Below the pieces are notes generated by a model. That model had not been told where the DNA came from. It did not search any database and was given only the letters and a program-made list of their open reading frames with translations. Below, piece after piece: positions 9,748 through 17,138 of a stretch of DNA of 64,000 bases (position 1 is the first letter of the stretch; every line of letters starts with the position of its first letter). Both the position numbers and the translations under genes were made by a program. The stretch covers positions 1-64,000 of the forward strand of contig CAWFTU010000010.1 in the NCBI GenBank assembly GCA_963818725.1, given 5' to 3'. This DNA comes from DATFDN01 sp963818725 (lineage in GTDB: Bacteria > Pseudomonadota > Alphaproteobacteria > Acetobacterales > Acetobacteraceae).

Positions 9748-10932
9748 ATGCGGGGCTGTATCGCCGTCCTCAATGCCGGCTCGTCCAGTATCAAGTTCGC
9801 CCTCTATGAGGCCGGCGGATCGGGTTCGATCCTCTTCCGGGGCCAGGTGGAAGGGATTGGCGTCGCGCCCCGTCTGCGAGCCTCGAATGGTCAGGGCGCC
9901 ACAGTCGCGGAGCAGAGCTGGCCTGCCGAGGGGTTCGACCACGAGACGGCAACCCACGCCATCGTCGAGGCGGCGCGGGGCCTTATTCGCGGAACCCCAG
10001 TGCTCGCGATCGGACATCGGGTTGTTCACGGCGGGACGGAATACGCAGCCCCGGTGCGTATCGACGAGCATGTCATAACTTCGCTGGCCAAGCTCGTCCC
10101 ACTGGCGCCGCTGCACCAGCCGCACAATCTCGCTCCCATCCGAGTGATCGCGAAGGCCGCGGCTCACATCCCGCAAGTCGCCTGCTTTGACACAGCCTTT
10201 CACCGCGCCCAGCCGGACATCGCGCAGTTGTTCGCGCTCCCGCACGAGCTCACGGAAGCGGGCATACGGCGTTATGGGTTCCACGGCCTTTCGTACGAGT
10301 ATATCGTTTCCCACCTGACTGAACGCTCCCCGGACCTGGCGCGATCCCGCCTGATCGTTGCTCACCTTGGCAACGGTGCCAGCCTCTGCGCCATTCACGC
10401 AGGCTGCAGCGTTGCAAGCACGATGGGTTTCACGGCGGTGGACGGGTTGATGATGGGCACGCGCTGCGGTGCGCTCGATCCCGGTGTGCTGGTCTATCTG
10501 ATGGACGAGCACAAGATGGACGCCCGCGCCATCGAGGATCTCATCTACCGCCGATCCGGTCTGCTGGGCGTCTCGGGCATCTCGGCCGACATGCGAAGCT
10601 TGCGGGCCTCGTCCGAACCGATGGCGGCCCAGGCGATCGCGCTGTTCGTCTACCGCATTGTCAGGGAGATCGGCTCTCTCGCCGCCGCCTTGGGCGGGCT
10701 GGACGGGATCGTCTTCACAGGCGGCATCGGTGAGCACGATTCCGCGACGCGGGCCGAGGTCGCAGCCAAATGCGACTGGCTTGGGCTTCGCCTCGACCAG
10801 GCCCGCAACGCGCAAGGGGCCGGGCTGATCAGCGCGGACTACTCCGGGATCCCGGCATGGGCCATTCCCACCGACGAGGAGCGCATGATCGCCCGCCACA
10901 CGTCATCGGTGCTGCACCTCGGTCCGGCATGA
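9748..10932 (+). CDS. ackA: Acetate/propionate kinase
   Basis: This 394-residue acetokinase converts acetyl-phosphate and ADP to acetate and ATP, or the reverse. Both family signatures are present: NAGSSSIKF near residue 9 and a region of RYGFHGLSYEYI. HLGNGASLCAI, MGTRCGALDPG and FTGGIGEHD form the phosphate and nucleotide sites. It starts at ATG 9748 behind GGGAGAA. It is the last gene of the four-gene cluster, which probably channels acyl-CoA into acyl-phosphate and ATP. This DUF3141-pta-fabI-ackA set is a recurring neighbourhood in alphaproteobacteria, often on accessory DNA. Confidence 0.95.
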   Translation: MRGCIAVLNAGSSSIKFALYEAGGSGSILFRGQVEGIGVAPRLRASNGQGATVAEQSWPAEGFDHETATHAIVEAARGLIRGTPVLAIGHRVVHGGTEYAAPVRIDEHVITSLAKLVPLAPLHQPHNLAPIRVIAKAAAHIPQVACFDTAFHRAQPDIAQLFALPHELTEAGIRRYGFHGLSYEYIVSHLTERSPDLARSRLIVAHLGNGASLCAIHAGCSVASTMGFTAVDGLMMGTRCGALDPGVLVYLMDEHKMDARAIEDLIYRRSGLLGVSGISADMRSLRASSEPMAAQAIALFVYRIVREIGSLAAALGGLDGIVFTGGIGEHDSATRAEVAAKCDWLGLRLDQARNAQGAGLISADYSGIPAWAIPTDEERMIARHTSSVLHLGPA

Positions 10933-10970
10933 AACTTGTGGGCCATCGCTCCGTCGCGCTGGCCGGAGCC

Positions 10971-11034
10971 GAAGGGCTGCTACTCTATCCAACTGAGCTA
11001 AGGGCGCTCGATCCAACTGAGCTAAGGGCGCTCG
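10971..11034 (-). repeat. Two truncated copies of the tRNA-Arg 5' half
   Basis: The stretch from 10971 matches the tRNA-Arg gene from its anticodon arm to its 5' end, imperfectly at first and then exactly through the D arm and acceptor strand to about 11007. A second, shorter 24-bp unit follows in tandem (10987-11010 repeated at 11011-11034). Orientation is the same as the intact gene at 4563-4636. Such partial tRNA copies usually mark the far attachment site of an inserted element. Confidence 0.8.
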
Positions 11035-11040
11035 CCGGCG

Positions 11041-11346
11041 TCAGTGGGTCCACAGCTCCCGCCGGGTGTAGGCGAAGTTCTCGGCGTACGCCTTCGGCTT
11101 GACCCGCCGCTCGTGCGGCAGCTCCACCTCGTAGGCGATGCCGTGCTGTTCGGCGTAGGCCACCGCCTCCTCGCGCGTGGCGAAGCTCAGGCGCACCTGG
11201 GCCAGCGTGTCGGTGCTGCCGATCCAGCCCATCAGCGGGTCCGGGCGGCGCGGGGCGTTGGGCTCGAACTCCAGGATCCAAGTGTCGGTCCCGGCGCGGC
11301 CGGACTGCATTGCGGTCTTGGGGGGCTGGTAAATCCTGGCCCGCAT
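11041..11346 (-). CDS. ETC complex I subunit, NDUFS4-like
   Basis: This 101-residue protein belongs to the family of the NDUFS4 accessory subunit of NADH:ubiquinone oxidoreductase, found in alphaproteobacteria and mitochondria. The family hallmarks are visible: ARIYQPPKTAMQSGRAGT at the N-terminus, WILEFEP, the central DPLMGWIGSTDTLAQVRLSF, and the aromatic-rich end PKAYAENFAYTRRELWTH. The start at ATG 11346 has a strong GGAGGAAGGA upstream; longer frames would run into tRNA-Pro. It acts on the cytoplasmic arm of complex I. It lies directly downstream of tRNA-Pro and ends just before the tRNA fragments. Confidence 0.9.
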   Translation of the reverse strand: MRARIYQPPKTAMQSGRAGTDTWILEFEPNAPRRPDPLMGWIGSTDTLAQVRLSFATREEAVAYAEQHGIAYEVELPHERRVKPKAYAENFAYTRRELWTH

Positions 11347-11369
11347 GAAGCGTCCTTCCTCCTCGCCGA

Positions 11370-11447
11370 TGGTCGGGGCGGCCGGATTCGAACCGGCGGC
11401 CTCGTGTACCCAAAACACGCGCGCTAACCAGGCTGCGCCACGCCCCG
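11370..11447 (-). tRNA. tRNA-Pro (anticodon UGG)
   Basis: The minus strand gives acceptor CGGGGCG/CGCCCCG, D stem GCGC/GCGC, anticodon stem CGTGT/ACACG with loop TTTGGGT (anticodon TGG), T arm GCCGG TTCGAAT CCGGC, discriminator A and an encoded CCA. It stands 23 bp upstream of the NDUFS4-like gene. Confidence 0.96.
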
Positions 11448-11492
11448 CCCGAGCCGCAGCGAACCTATGAGCGCTGCGCCCGCTCCGCAAGC

Positions 11493-11978
11493 TTATCCGG
11501 CGGCGTGGAACTGCGGCGCGAGCACCTTGTCGCCCGGCGCGATCCCGAACCGGGCCGCGGTGCCGCCCACCAACTCCAGCGTCGCCGCGACCGGGCCGCC
11601 GCTCTCAATCACGCGCAGGCTCTGCGGCACCGCGTCCTCGGCGATGTGGCGGACCGTGCCGTCGGGGTTGATGAACACCATGTCGAGCGGCACCAGGGTG
11701 TTCTTCATCCACATCGGGCTCTCCTGCACCTTGGGCCAGACGAACAGCATCCCCCCGTCCGGCGGCACGCTGGTGCGGAACATCTCGCCCGTCAGCTGCT
11801 GCGCCTCGGTGCTCGCCACCTCCACGTTGAACAGATGGCGCTGGCCGTCCTTGGTGACGATGGTGAGCTGCTCCTTGGGCAGCTCCGGCTGGGCGGTGGT
11901 CGCCTCCGGCTCCTGTGCGCGCGCGGCGAGCGCGGCCGGGGTCAGGGCGAGCAGAAGGAGCAGCGTGCGGCGGTTCAT
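11493..11978 (-). CDS. DUF192 family secreted protein
   Basis: A 161-residue protein with an N-terminal signal peptide (MNRRTLLLLLALTPAALAARA) and a DUF192 domain, for example LTGEMFRTSVPPDGGMLFVW, the MWMKNTLVPLDMVFI core and GIAPGD near the end. It is predicted to be periplasmic; the family's biochemical role is unknown. Its ATG overlaps the stop of the histone-deacetylase-like gene (ATGA at 11978-11975), so the two are translationally coupled and probably follow the prpB transcript. Confidence 0.9.
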   Translation of the reverse strand: MNRRTLLLLLALTPAALAARAQEPEATTAQPELPKEQLTIVTKDGQRHLFNVEVASTEAQQLTGEMFRTSVPPDGGMLFVWPKVQESPMWMKNTLVPLDMVFINPDGTVRHIAEDAVPQSLRVIESGGPVAATLELVGGTAARFGIAPGDKVLAPQFHAAG

Positions 11979-13090
11979 GCGGGAAGCCTCTCCTCAAGGG
12001 TGAACGCGGCGAGCCGAACCACCGCCTCGCGGACCGGCCCAGGGCGCGGAGTGTCGCGCAGCGTGGTGAACCAGTGCGCGGGAGGGTTGCGGCCGGCGGC
12101 GCGGTCGAAGCGCAGCGCGCGCAGCACCGCCTCAGCCGCTGGCGGCAAGCGCGGGGGGATCGGCAGCGCGTTCAGCGTCGCCCAGATGCCGGCCCAGCAG
12201 CGCCCGACCGCCCACGGATTGTAGCCACCGCCGCCCAGCACGATCAGGCGCGGGGCAAGGCCGATCAGCGCGGCGACCGTCGCGAAATGCGCGTTGTTGG
12301 AAAGCGACAGCCGGGCGAGCGGGTCTTGGGCCAGCGCGTCGGCCCCGGCTTGCAGCATGATGGCCTGCGGCCGCCGGGCGCGGATCAGCGGCAGCACGGC
12401 ATAGTCGAGCAGGTACAGGAACTCGCTGTCGTTGCATCCCTGCGGGACGGGCAGGTTGCGCGCCGCGCCGCCGGCCCGGTCCTCGGCCGTCCCGGTGAAC
12501 GGCCAGCGAGCGGCCTCGTGGATGCTGATGGTGAGAACGCGGCCGTCCTCGGCGAAGGCGTCCTGCACGCCGTCGCCGTGATGCGCGTCGATGTCGAGAT
12601 AGACGATGTTCTCAAGCCCCTGGTCGAGCCAGGTCAGCAGCCCGAGCACGGGGTCGTTGAGAAAGCAGAACCCCGCCGCGCGGTCGCGCCGCCCGTGGTG
12701 CGTGCCGCCGCCAGGGCAATGCACGATGCCGCCCGAGGCAGTCAGCCGCGCCGCCAGCATCACCCCGCCCGCCGAGATCGCCGGGCGGCGGAACATCTCC
12801 GGATAGACCGGATTGCCCTCGGCGCCGAGCCGGTAGCGGGCGCGCTCGTGCTCGCTCACCGACTGCGCCGCCTCGGCCCGGCGCAGCGCGGTGATGTAGG
12901 CCGGGTCGTGGAAGCGGGCGAGCGCCTCGTCGCTCGCCATCGGCGCCTCGACATAGACGGCGTCCGGCAGCCAGCCGAGGGCACGGCAAAGATCGGTGCA
13001 GGTGGAGACGCGCGGCACCGCCAGCGGGTGCTTCGGGCCATAGCTGGAGTTGCGGTAGATCTCGCTACCGATGTAGAGCGGGTGCGTCAC
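11975..13090 (-). CDS. Histone deacetylase-like (AcuC/HDAC) amidohydrolase
   Basis: This 371-residue zinc-dependent deacetylase of the arginase/HDAC fold is related to acetoin utilisation protein AcuC. The motifs are GGGTHHG, AGFCFLND, the zinc-ligand segment YLDIDAHHGDGVQDAF, QAGADAL and LGGGGYNPWAVGRCW. The start is GTG 13090, overlapping the prpB stop as GTGA; a longer in-frame frame upstream is only the antisense-free read-through of prpB in another phase. Substrates could be acetylated proteins, polyamines or acetoin-pathway enzymes such as acyl-CoA synthetase. Its coupling to prpB suggests a link with propionate or acyl-CoA metabolism, but that is inference. Confidence 0.9.
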   Translation of the reverse strand: MTHPLYIGSEIYRNSSYGPKHPLAVPRVSTCTDLCRALGWLPDAVYVEAPMASDEALARFHDPAYITALRRAEAAQSVSEHERARYRLGAEGNPVYPEMFRRPAISAGGVMLAARLTASGGIVHCPGGGTHHGRRDRAAGFCFLNDPVLGLLTWLDQGLENIVYLDIDAHHGDGVQDAFAEDGRVLTISIHEAARWPFTGTAEDRAGGAARNLPVPQGCNDSEFLYLLDYAVLPLIRARRPQAIMLQAGADALAQDPLARLSLSNNAHFATVAALIGLAPRLIVLGGGGYNPWAVGRCWAGIWATLNALPIPPRLPPAAEAVLRALRFDRAAGRNPPAHWFTTLRDTPRPGPVREAVVRLAAFTLEERLPA

Positions 13091-14010
13091 GGTGCCCGCT
13101 GCGGCATCCCTTGCGGGACCACGGTCTTCACGATGGAGGCGTCGAGCGCCTCGTAGTCGTGATAGCCGATCGTGGCGTACAGCTCGGCGCGGGTCTGCAT
13201 CCGGTCGATCATGTTCTGCGTCCCCCCGTCGCGCCGGATCGCCGCGTACAGCTCGGCCTGGGCCTTGTTGGCGACGCGCAGCGAACTCACCGGCCAGATC
13301 ACCATGCGGTAGCCCATCGCCGCGAACTCGGCGGCGGTGAAGAACGGGGTGCGGCCGAACTCGGTCATGTTGGCGAGCAAGGGCGCGTCCACGCGGCGGG
13401 CGAACGCGCGGAACATCTCGGCGCTGGTCAGCGCCTCGGGGAAGATCGCGTCCGCCCCGGCTTGCAGGTAGAGCTTGGCGCGCGCCACCGCGCCGTCCAT
13501 GCCCTCGCTGCCCGCCGCGTCGGTGCGCGCGATCAGGTAGAGGTGCCGCCGCGCGCGCCGGGCCGCCGCGATCTTGGCCGCCATGTCGTGCGCGTCGGCC
13601 AGCCTCTTGTCGTTCAGGTGCCCGCACTTCTTGGGCAGGAGCTGGTCCTCGATATGCACGCCGGCGGCGCCCGCGTCCTCGAAGCTGCGGACCATGTGCA
13701 TCACGTTCAGCGCCTCGCCGTAGCCGGTGTCGCCGTCCACCAGCACCGGCAGGCCGGAGGCGCGGGCGACCTGGCGGGTGAAGAAGCACACCTCGTCGAC
13801 GGTGATCACGCCAAGGTCGGGCAGCCCCATCTGCGCCGTCATCGCCGCGCCCGAGAGGTAGAGCGCCTCGAACCCCGCCTGCCTGGCTTGCAGCGCCGCC
13901 TGGCCGTTATGGGCGCCCGGCATCTGAAGGATGCCGCCACGCGCCAGCAGGGCGCGGAGCCGGTCTCCGGCGGGCTCCGTCGGCAGGTCGGCGGCGACGA
14001 GGTAGGTCAT
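13087..14010 (-). CDS. prpB: Methylisocitrate lyase (isocitrate lyase/PEP mutase superfamily)
   Basis: This 307-residue protein cleaves 2-methylisocitrate to pyruvate and succinate in the methylcitrate cycle. The catalytic loop motif KKCGH is present (LLPKKCGHLNDKRL), with upstream GLPVLVDGDTGYGEALNV and VHIEDQ supplying metal and substrate contacts. The end matches prpB proteins (GYHDYEALDASIVKT). ATG 14010 with CAGGAGA ahead was preferred over ATG 14040. No prpC or prpD is nearby. The gene lies 40 bp after the antiporter gene and overlaps the HDAC-like gene. Confidence 0.9.
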   Translation of the reverse strand: MTYLVAADLPTEPAGDRLRALLARGGILQMPGAHNGQAALQARQAGFEALYLSGAAMTAQMGLPDLGVITVDEVCFFTRQVARASGLPVLVDGDTGYGEALNVMHMVRSFEDAGAAGVHIEDQLLPKKCGHLNDKRLADAHDMAAKIAAARRARRHLYLIARTDAAGSEGMDGAVARAKLYLQAGADAIFPEALTSAEMFRAFARRVDAPLLANMTEFGRTPFFTAAEFAAMGYRMVIWPVSSLRVANKAQAELYAAIRRDGGTQNMIDRMQTRAELYATIGYHDYEALDASIVKTVVPQGMPQRAP

Positions 14011-14050
14011 CGGTCGGTCTCCTGGCAGAGCTTGCGCCATAGCGGATGCG

Positions 14051-15373
14051 TCAGTGAAAGAATAGCGCCGTCAGAATCGCGAACACCGGCAGCAGCAGCG
14101 CCGCGCTCAGGCAGAGAAAGCCCAGGAACCCCGGCATCCGCACGCCGCGGTGCGCCGCCACGCCGCGCACCATCATGTTCGGCGCGTTGCCGATATAGGT
14201 GAGGCCGCCAAAGAACACCGCCCCCGCGGAGAGCGCGGCGAGGGAAACGGCCTGGGCGTCCGTCATCGTTGCCGGCTCGATCCGCGCGATGTTGAAGAAC
14301 ACCAGGTAGGTCGGCGCATTGTCGAGGAACGCCGAGAGGATGCCCGCCAGCCAGAAAAACGCCGCTGGGCGCGGCGTGCCCGCCGCCGTGAGCGTCAAGC
14401 GCAGCACCGGGCCGAGCGGGCCGGACAGCCCGGCCTCCAGCATGTGCAACACTGGCTGGATGGTGACGAAGATGGCGAGGAACAGCAGCGCCACCTCCTT
14501 CATCGGCGCCCAGGTGAAGTCGTTGGCCTGGCGGACCGCCTTGGGGGTGATCGCCGCCGAGGCCAGGGTGATGGCGACGAAGGCCAGGATCGCGACCAGC
14601 CGCATCAGCGGCACGGCCTCGCCCAGGATCGACACGTCACCCGCCCGCGCCGCGTTCTGCGCCAGCACCACGGCGCCGGTCAGCACGATCAGGACCGCGT
14701 TCGGCCAGCCGCGCACATGCAGCCGGGCGGGGGCGGGCGCTGGCGGCTCGTCCGCCGCCAAGTGCCGGTCGATGAGGTAGAAGGCGAGCAGCAACAATCC
14801 CGTCAGGACCGCGAGTGGCGCGATCAGGTGCCGGGCCGGCCAGAGGAATGGCACGCCTTGCAGGAAGCCGATGTAGAGCGGCGGGTTGCCGAGCGGGGTC
14901 AGCGCGCCGGAGGCGTTGGCGATCAGCACGATCAGGAACAGCGGCAAGTGAACCTTGCGGCGCCGGTGCGCGTTGGCGTGCAGCAGCGGGTTTATCATCA
15001 CCATGGCGGCCCCGGCCTGGCCCATCACCACTCCGAGTGCCATGCCCACGCCCAGCATCAGCGTGTTGCCGCCGGGCGTGCCGGCCGGGCCGCCGCGCAC
15101 CAGCACGCCCCCGCCCGCGGCATAGAGGGCGAGGAGGATGGTCACAAAGGACAGGTACTCCACAAGGATCGCGTGCCAGGCCAGATGCGCCGCATCCGCC
15201 GCGCCGAAAGCCGCGACCCAGGGCAGGAGCAGCGCCGCCGTCCACAACCCCATCACCCATGCCATGCGGCGGTGCCAGAGGCGCGGTGCGAGCATCGGCA
15301 GCACGGCGATCGACACCAGCACGCCAAGGAAGGGCGCTCCCCAGGGCAGGGCGATGGCGGCGCTCGGTTGCAT
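14051..15373 (-). CDS. Ion transporter, NhaD/CitMHS-like antiporter family
   Basis: A 440-residue integral membrane protein with about 11-12 hydrophobic segments and little else. It looks like the sodium:proton antiporter / putative citrate transport family of the ion-transporter superfamily. Conserved re-entrant-type segments include ANASGALTPLGNPPLYIGFLQ in the first half and FLDNAPTYLVFFNI plus GGLTYIGNAPNMMV in the second; the Asn-Pro and Asn-Ala-Pro turns are typical of the NhaD/ArsB fold. It is first in the minus-strand group leading to prpB and is divergent from coxG with 54 bp between. Substrate not determinable. Confidence 0.8.
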   Translation of the reverse strand: MQPSAAIALPWGAPFLGVLVSIAVLPMLAPRLWHRRMAWVMGLWTAALLLPWVAAFGAADAAHLAWHAILVEYLSFVTILLALYAAGGGVLVRGGPAGTPGGNTLMLGVGMALGVVMGQAGAAMVMINPLLHANAHRRRKVHLPLFLIVLIANASGALTPLGNPPLYIGFLQGVPFLWPARHLIAPLAVLTGLLLLAFYLIDRHLAADEPPAPAPARLHVRGWPNAVLIVLTGAVVLAQNAARAGDVSILGEAVPLMRLVAILAFVAITLASAAITPKAVRQANDFTWAPMKEVALLFLAIFVTIQPVLHMLEAGLSGPLGPVLRLTLTAAGTPRPAAFFWLAGILSAFLDNAPTYLVFFNIARIEPATMTDAQAVSLAALSAGAVFFGGLTYIGNAPNMMVRGVAAHRGVRMPGFLGFLCLSAALLLPVFAILTALFFH

Positions 15374-15427
15374 GACTGTGACCCTGCCAGTAAGACGACG
15401 CTCGGCGCGCGGAACGGGGACTAGACT

Positions 15428-16072
15428 ATGGACATGACCGGTGAGCGGCGCATCCCAGCGCCGCGCTCAATGGTTTGGGATGCGTTGAACGATCCCGCCA
15501 TCCTCAAGACGTGCATCCCTGGGTGCGAGCGGCTGGAGGCGACCTCGGAGCACGACATGGCGGCCACCGCCGCCATGCGGATCGGCCCCATCGCCGCGCG
15601 CTTCAATGGCAAGGTCCATCTCTCCGACATCGTGCCAGCCTCCGCCTACACGATCACCGGGGAGGGCCAGGGCGGCGTCGCTGGTTTCGCCAAGGGCGGG
15701 GCGAAGGTCCACCTCGACGATGACGGTCCGGGGGCGACCGTCCTGACCTACGAGGTCCAGGCGCAGGTCGGTGGCAAGATGGCGCAGCTTGGCGCGCGGC
15801 TGATCAATTCCACGGCCAAGTCGCTGGCCGAGCAGTTCTTCAACAACTTCACGCGGGAGCTGACCGAGCGCATGGGGCCGAGCGAGGAGCGGGTGTTCCC
15901 CTCCGCCCCGTCCGAGGCGGTGATCCCGGTCAGCCCGGCCGCCGTTCCTCGGGCTCCGGTCGCCATGCGGTCGATGATCCCGAGCGAGCCGCTGGGCTAC
16001 CCGTTGGCGGCCTGGATCGGCGGGGCCATATGGCTGTGCATCCTGTTCCTGATCGTTGCCCCGCTGCTCTAG
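15428..16072 (+). CDS. coxG: CoxG-like carbon monoxide dehydrogenase accessory protein (SRPBCC)
   Basis: This 214-residue SRPBCC-fold protein has a C-terminal membrane anchor. The CoxG domain occupies about residues 1-150 (RRIPAPRSMVWDALNDPAILKTCIPGCE, then GGVAGFAKGGAKVHL). A Pro/Ala linker follows, then one hydrophobic helix at the end (WIGGAIWLCILFLIVAPLL). CoxG recruits or anchors CO-dehydrogenase-type molybdenum hydroxylases at the membrane. ATG 15428 (or 15434) is the start. Its TAG stop shares one base with the GTG start of coxD. No structural coxMSL genes are in the window. Confidence 0.88.
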   Translation: MDMTGERRIPAPRSMVWDALNDPAILKTCIPGCERLEATSEHDMAATAAMRIGPIAARFNGKVHLSDIVPASAYTITGEGQGGVAGFAKGGAKVHLDDDGPGATVLTYEVQAQVGGKMAQLGARLINSTAKSLAEQFFNNFTRELTERMGPSEERVFPSAPSEAVIPVSPAAVPRAPVAMRSMIPSEPLGYPLAAWIGGAIWLCILFLIVAPLL

Positions 16073-16980
16073 TGAAACCGCTTCCCGCCACTGTCTCCGA
16101 CACCGCCCGGATGCTCGCCGAGCATGGCTACATCGCCGACCGCGAGCTGGCGACCACGGTGCACCTTGCCCTGTCCATGCGCCGGCCGCTGTTCCTGGAG
16201 GGCGAGCCGGGGACCGGCAAGACCGAGATCGCCAAGGTGCTCGCCGCCGGGCTCGGGCGGCGGCTGGTGCGGCTGCAATGCTACGACGGGATGGATCTCG
16301 CCGCCGCCGCCTATGAGTGGGACCACGCCCGCCAGCTCATGGCGATCCGCCTGGCGGAGGCGGCCGGAGAGACGGACCGCTCGCGGCTCGGTCACGACAT
16401 CTATACCCGCGAGTTCCTGCAAGCGCGCCCGCTGCTGTCGGCGATCGACCCCGACCAGCCGCCCGCGGTGCTGCTGATCGACGAGCTGGACCGCGCCGAC
16501 GAGCCGTTCGAGGCGTTCCTGCTGGAGCTGCTGGCCGACTTCCAGATCACCGTCCCGGAGCTGGGCACGGTGAAGGCCGACATCCTGCCCGTGGTGGTGC
16601 TGACCTCGAACCGCACGCGCGAGGTGCATGACGCTATCCGGCGGCGGTGCCTGTACCACTGGGTTGACTACCCGAGCCCGGAGCGCGAGCGCGCGATCCT
16701 GGCCGCCAAGGCCCCCGATGTCCCCGGCATCTTGTCGGCGCAGGTGGTCGCCTTCGTGCAGCGCCTGCGCGGCGAGGAGCTGTTCAAGCTGCCGGGCGTG
16801 GCCGAGACGATCGACTGGGCGAGCGCGCTGCGGCATTTGGATCAGACCGAGTTGCAGCCGCAAGTGGTGGAGCAGACGTTGGGCGTGCTGCTCAAGTACC
16901 AGGACGACATCGCCAAGCTGCGCGGGGCGGAAGCGGCGCGGCTGGTGGGGGAGGCGCGGCAGGCGGGGGAGGCGGCGTAG
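16072..16980 (+). CDS. coxD: CoxD-like MoxR AAA+ ATPase
   Basis: This 302-residue MoxR-type AAA+ ATPase is of the CoxD kind, thought to act as a chaperone in assembling the active site of CO-dehydrogenase-like enzymes. Walker A is GEPGTGKTE, Walker B is VLLIDELDRAD, and a sensor region follows (VVVLTSNRTREVHDAIRRRCLYHWVDYP). The GTG at 16072 overlaps the coxG stop and avoids an upstream extension. Its usual partner coxE (VWA protein) should follow directly but lies 11.8 kb downstream, separated by mobile DNA. Confidence 0.92.
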   Translation: MKPLPATVSDTARMLAEHGYIADRELATTVHLALSMRRPLFLEGEPGTGKTEIAKVLAAGLGRRLVRLQCYDGMDLAAAAYEWDHARQLMAIRLAEAAGETDRSRLGHDIYTREFLQARPLLSAIDPDQPPAVLLIDELDRADEPFEAFLLELLADFQITVPELGTVKADILPVVVLTSNRTREVHDAIRRRCLYHWVDYPSPERERAILAAKAPDVPGILSAQVVAFVQRLRGEELFKLPGVAETIDWASALRHLDQTELQPQVVEQTLGVLLKYQDDIAKLRGAEAARLVGEARQAGEAA

Positions 16981-17138
16981 GGGCGCTTTCGGATTCGTCG
17001 CGATGGTCGCACTGCCTGAGTAGTGCTTCAATTTGCATGTCGGCTCCGACCCTGAGCGGACATTCGCACCGGACTTCTGGAACAGGTAAGTTACCGGTGC
17101 AGGGCGGTTCGGGCGGCTTTGCAGAAGTCTCGCAGATC
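16981..17138. other. Spacer between coxD and the left IS110 copy
   Basis: About 160 bp with no supported gene. The left end of the IS110-type repeat begins at 17139, where the sequence starts to match, in reverse complement, the DNA ending at 26546. Confidence 0.5.

Noticed and set aside
4637..11034. Integrase or excisionase gene for the tRNA-flanked island
   Set aside because: None found on either strand; only the tRNA fragments support insertion.
13091..13789. N-terminal extension of the HDAC-like protein to 604 residues
   Set aside because: The extension lies wholly within prpB in another frame; a GTG overlapping the prpB stop is the natural start.
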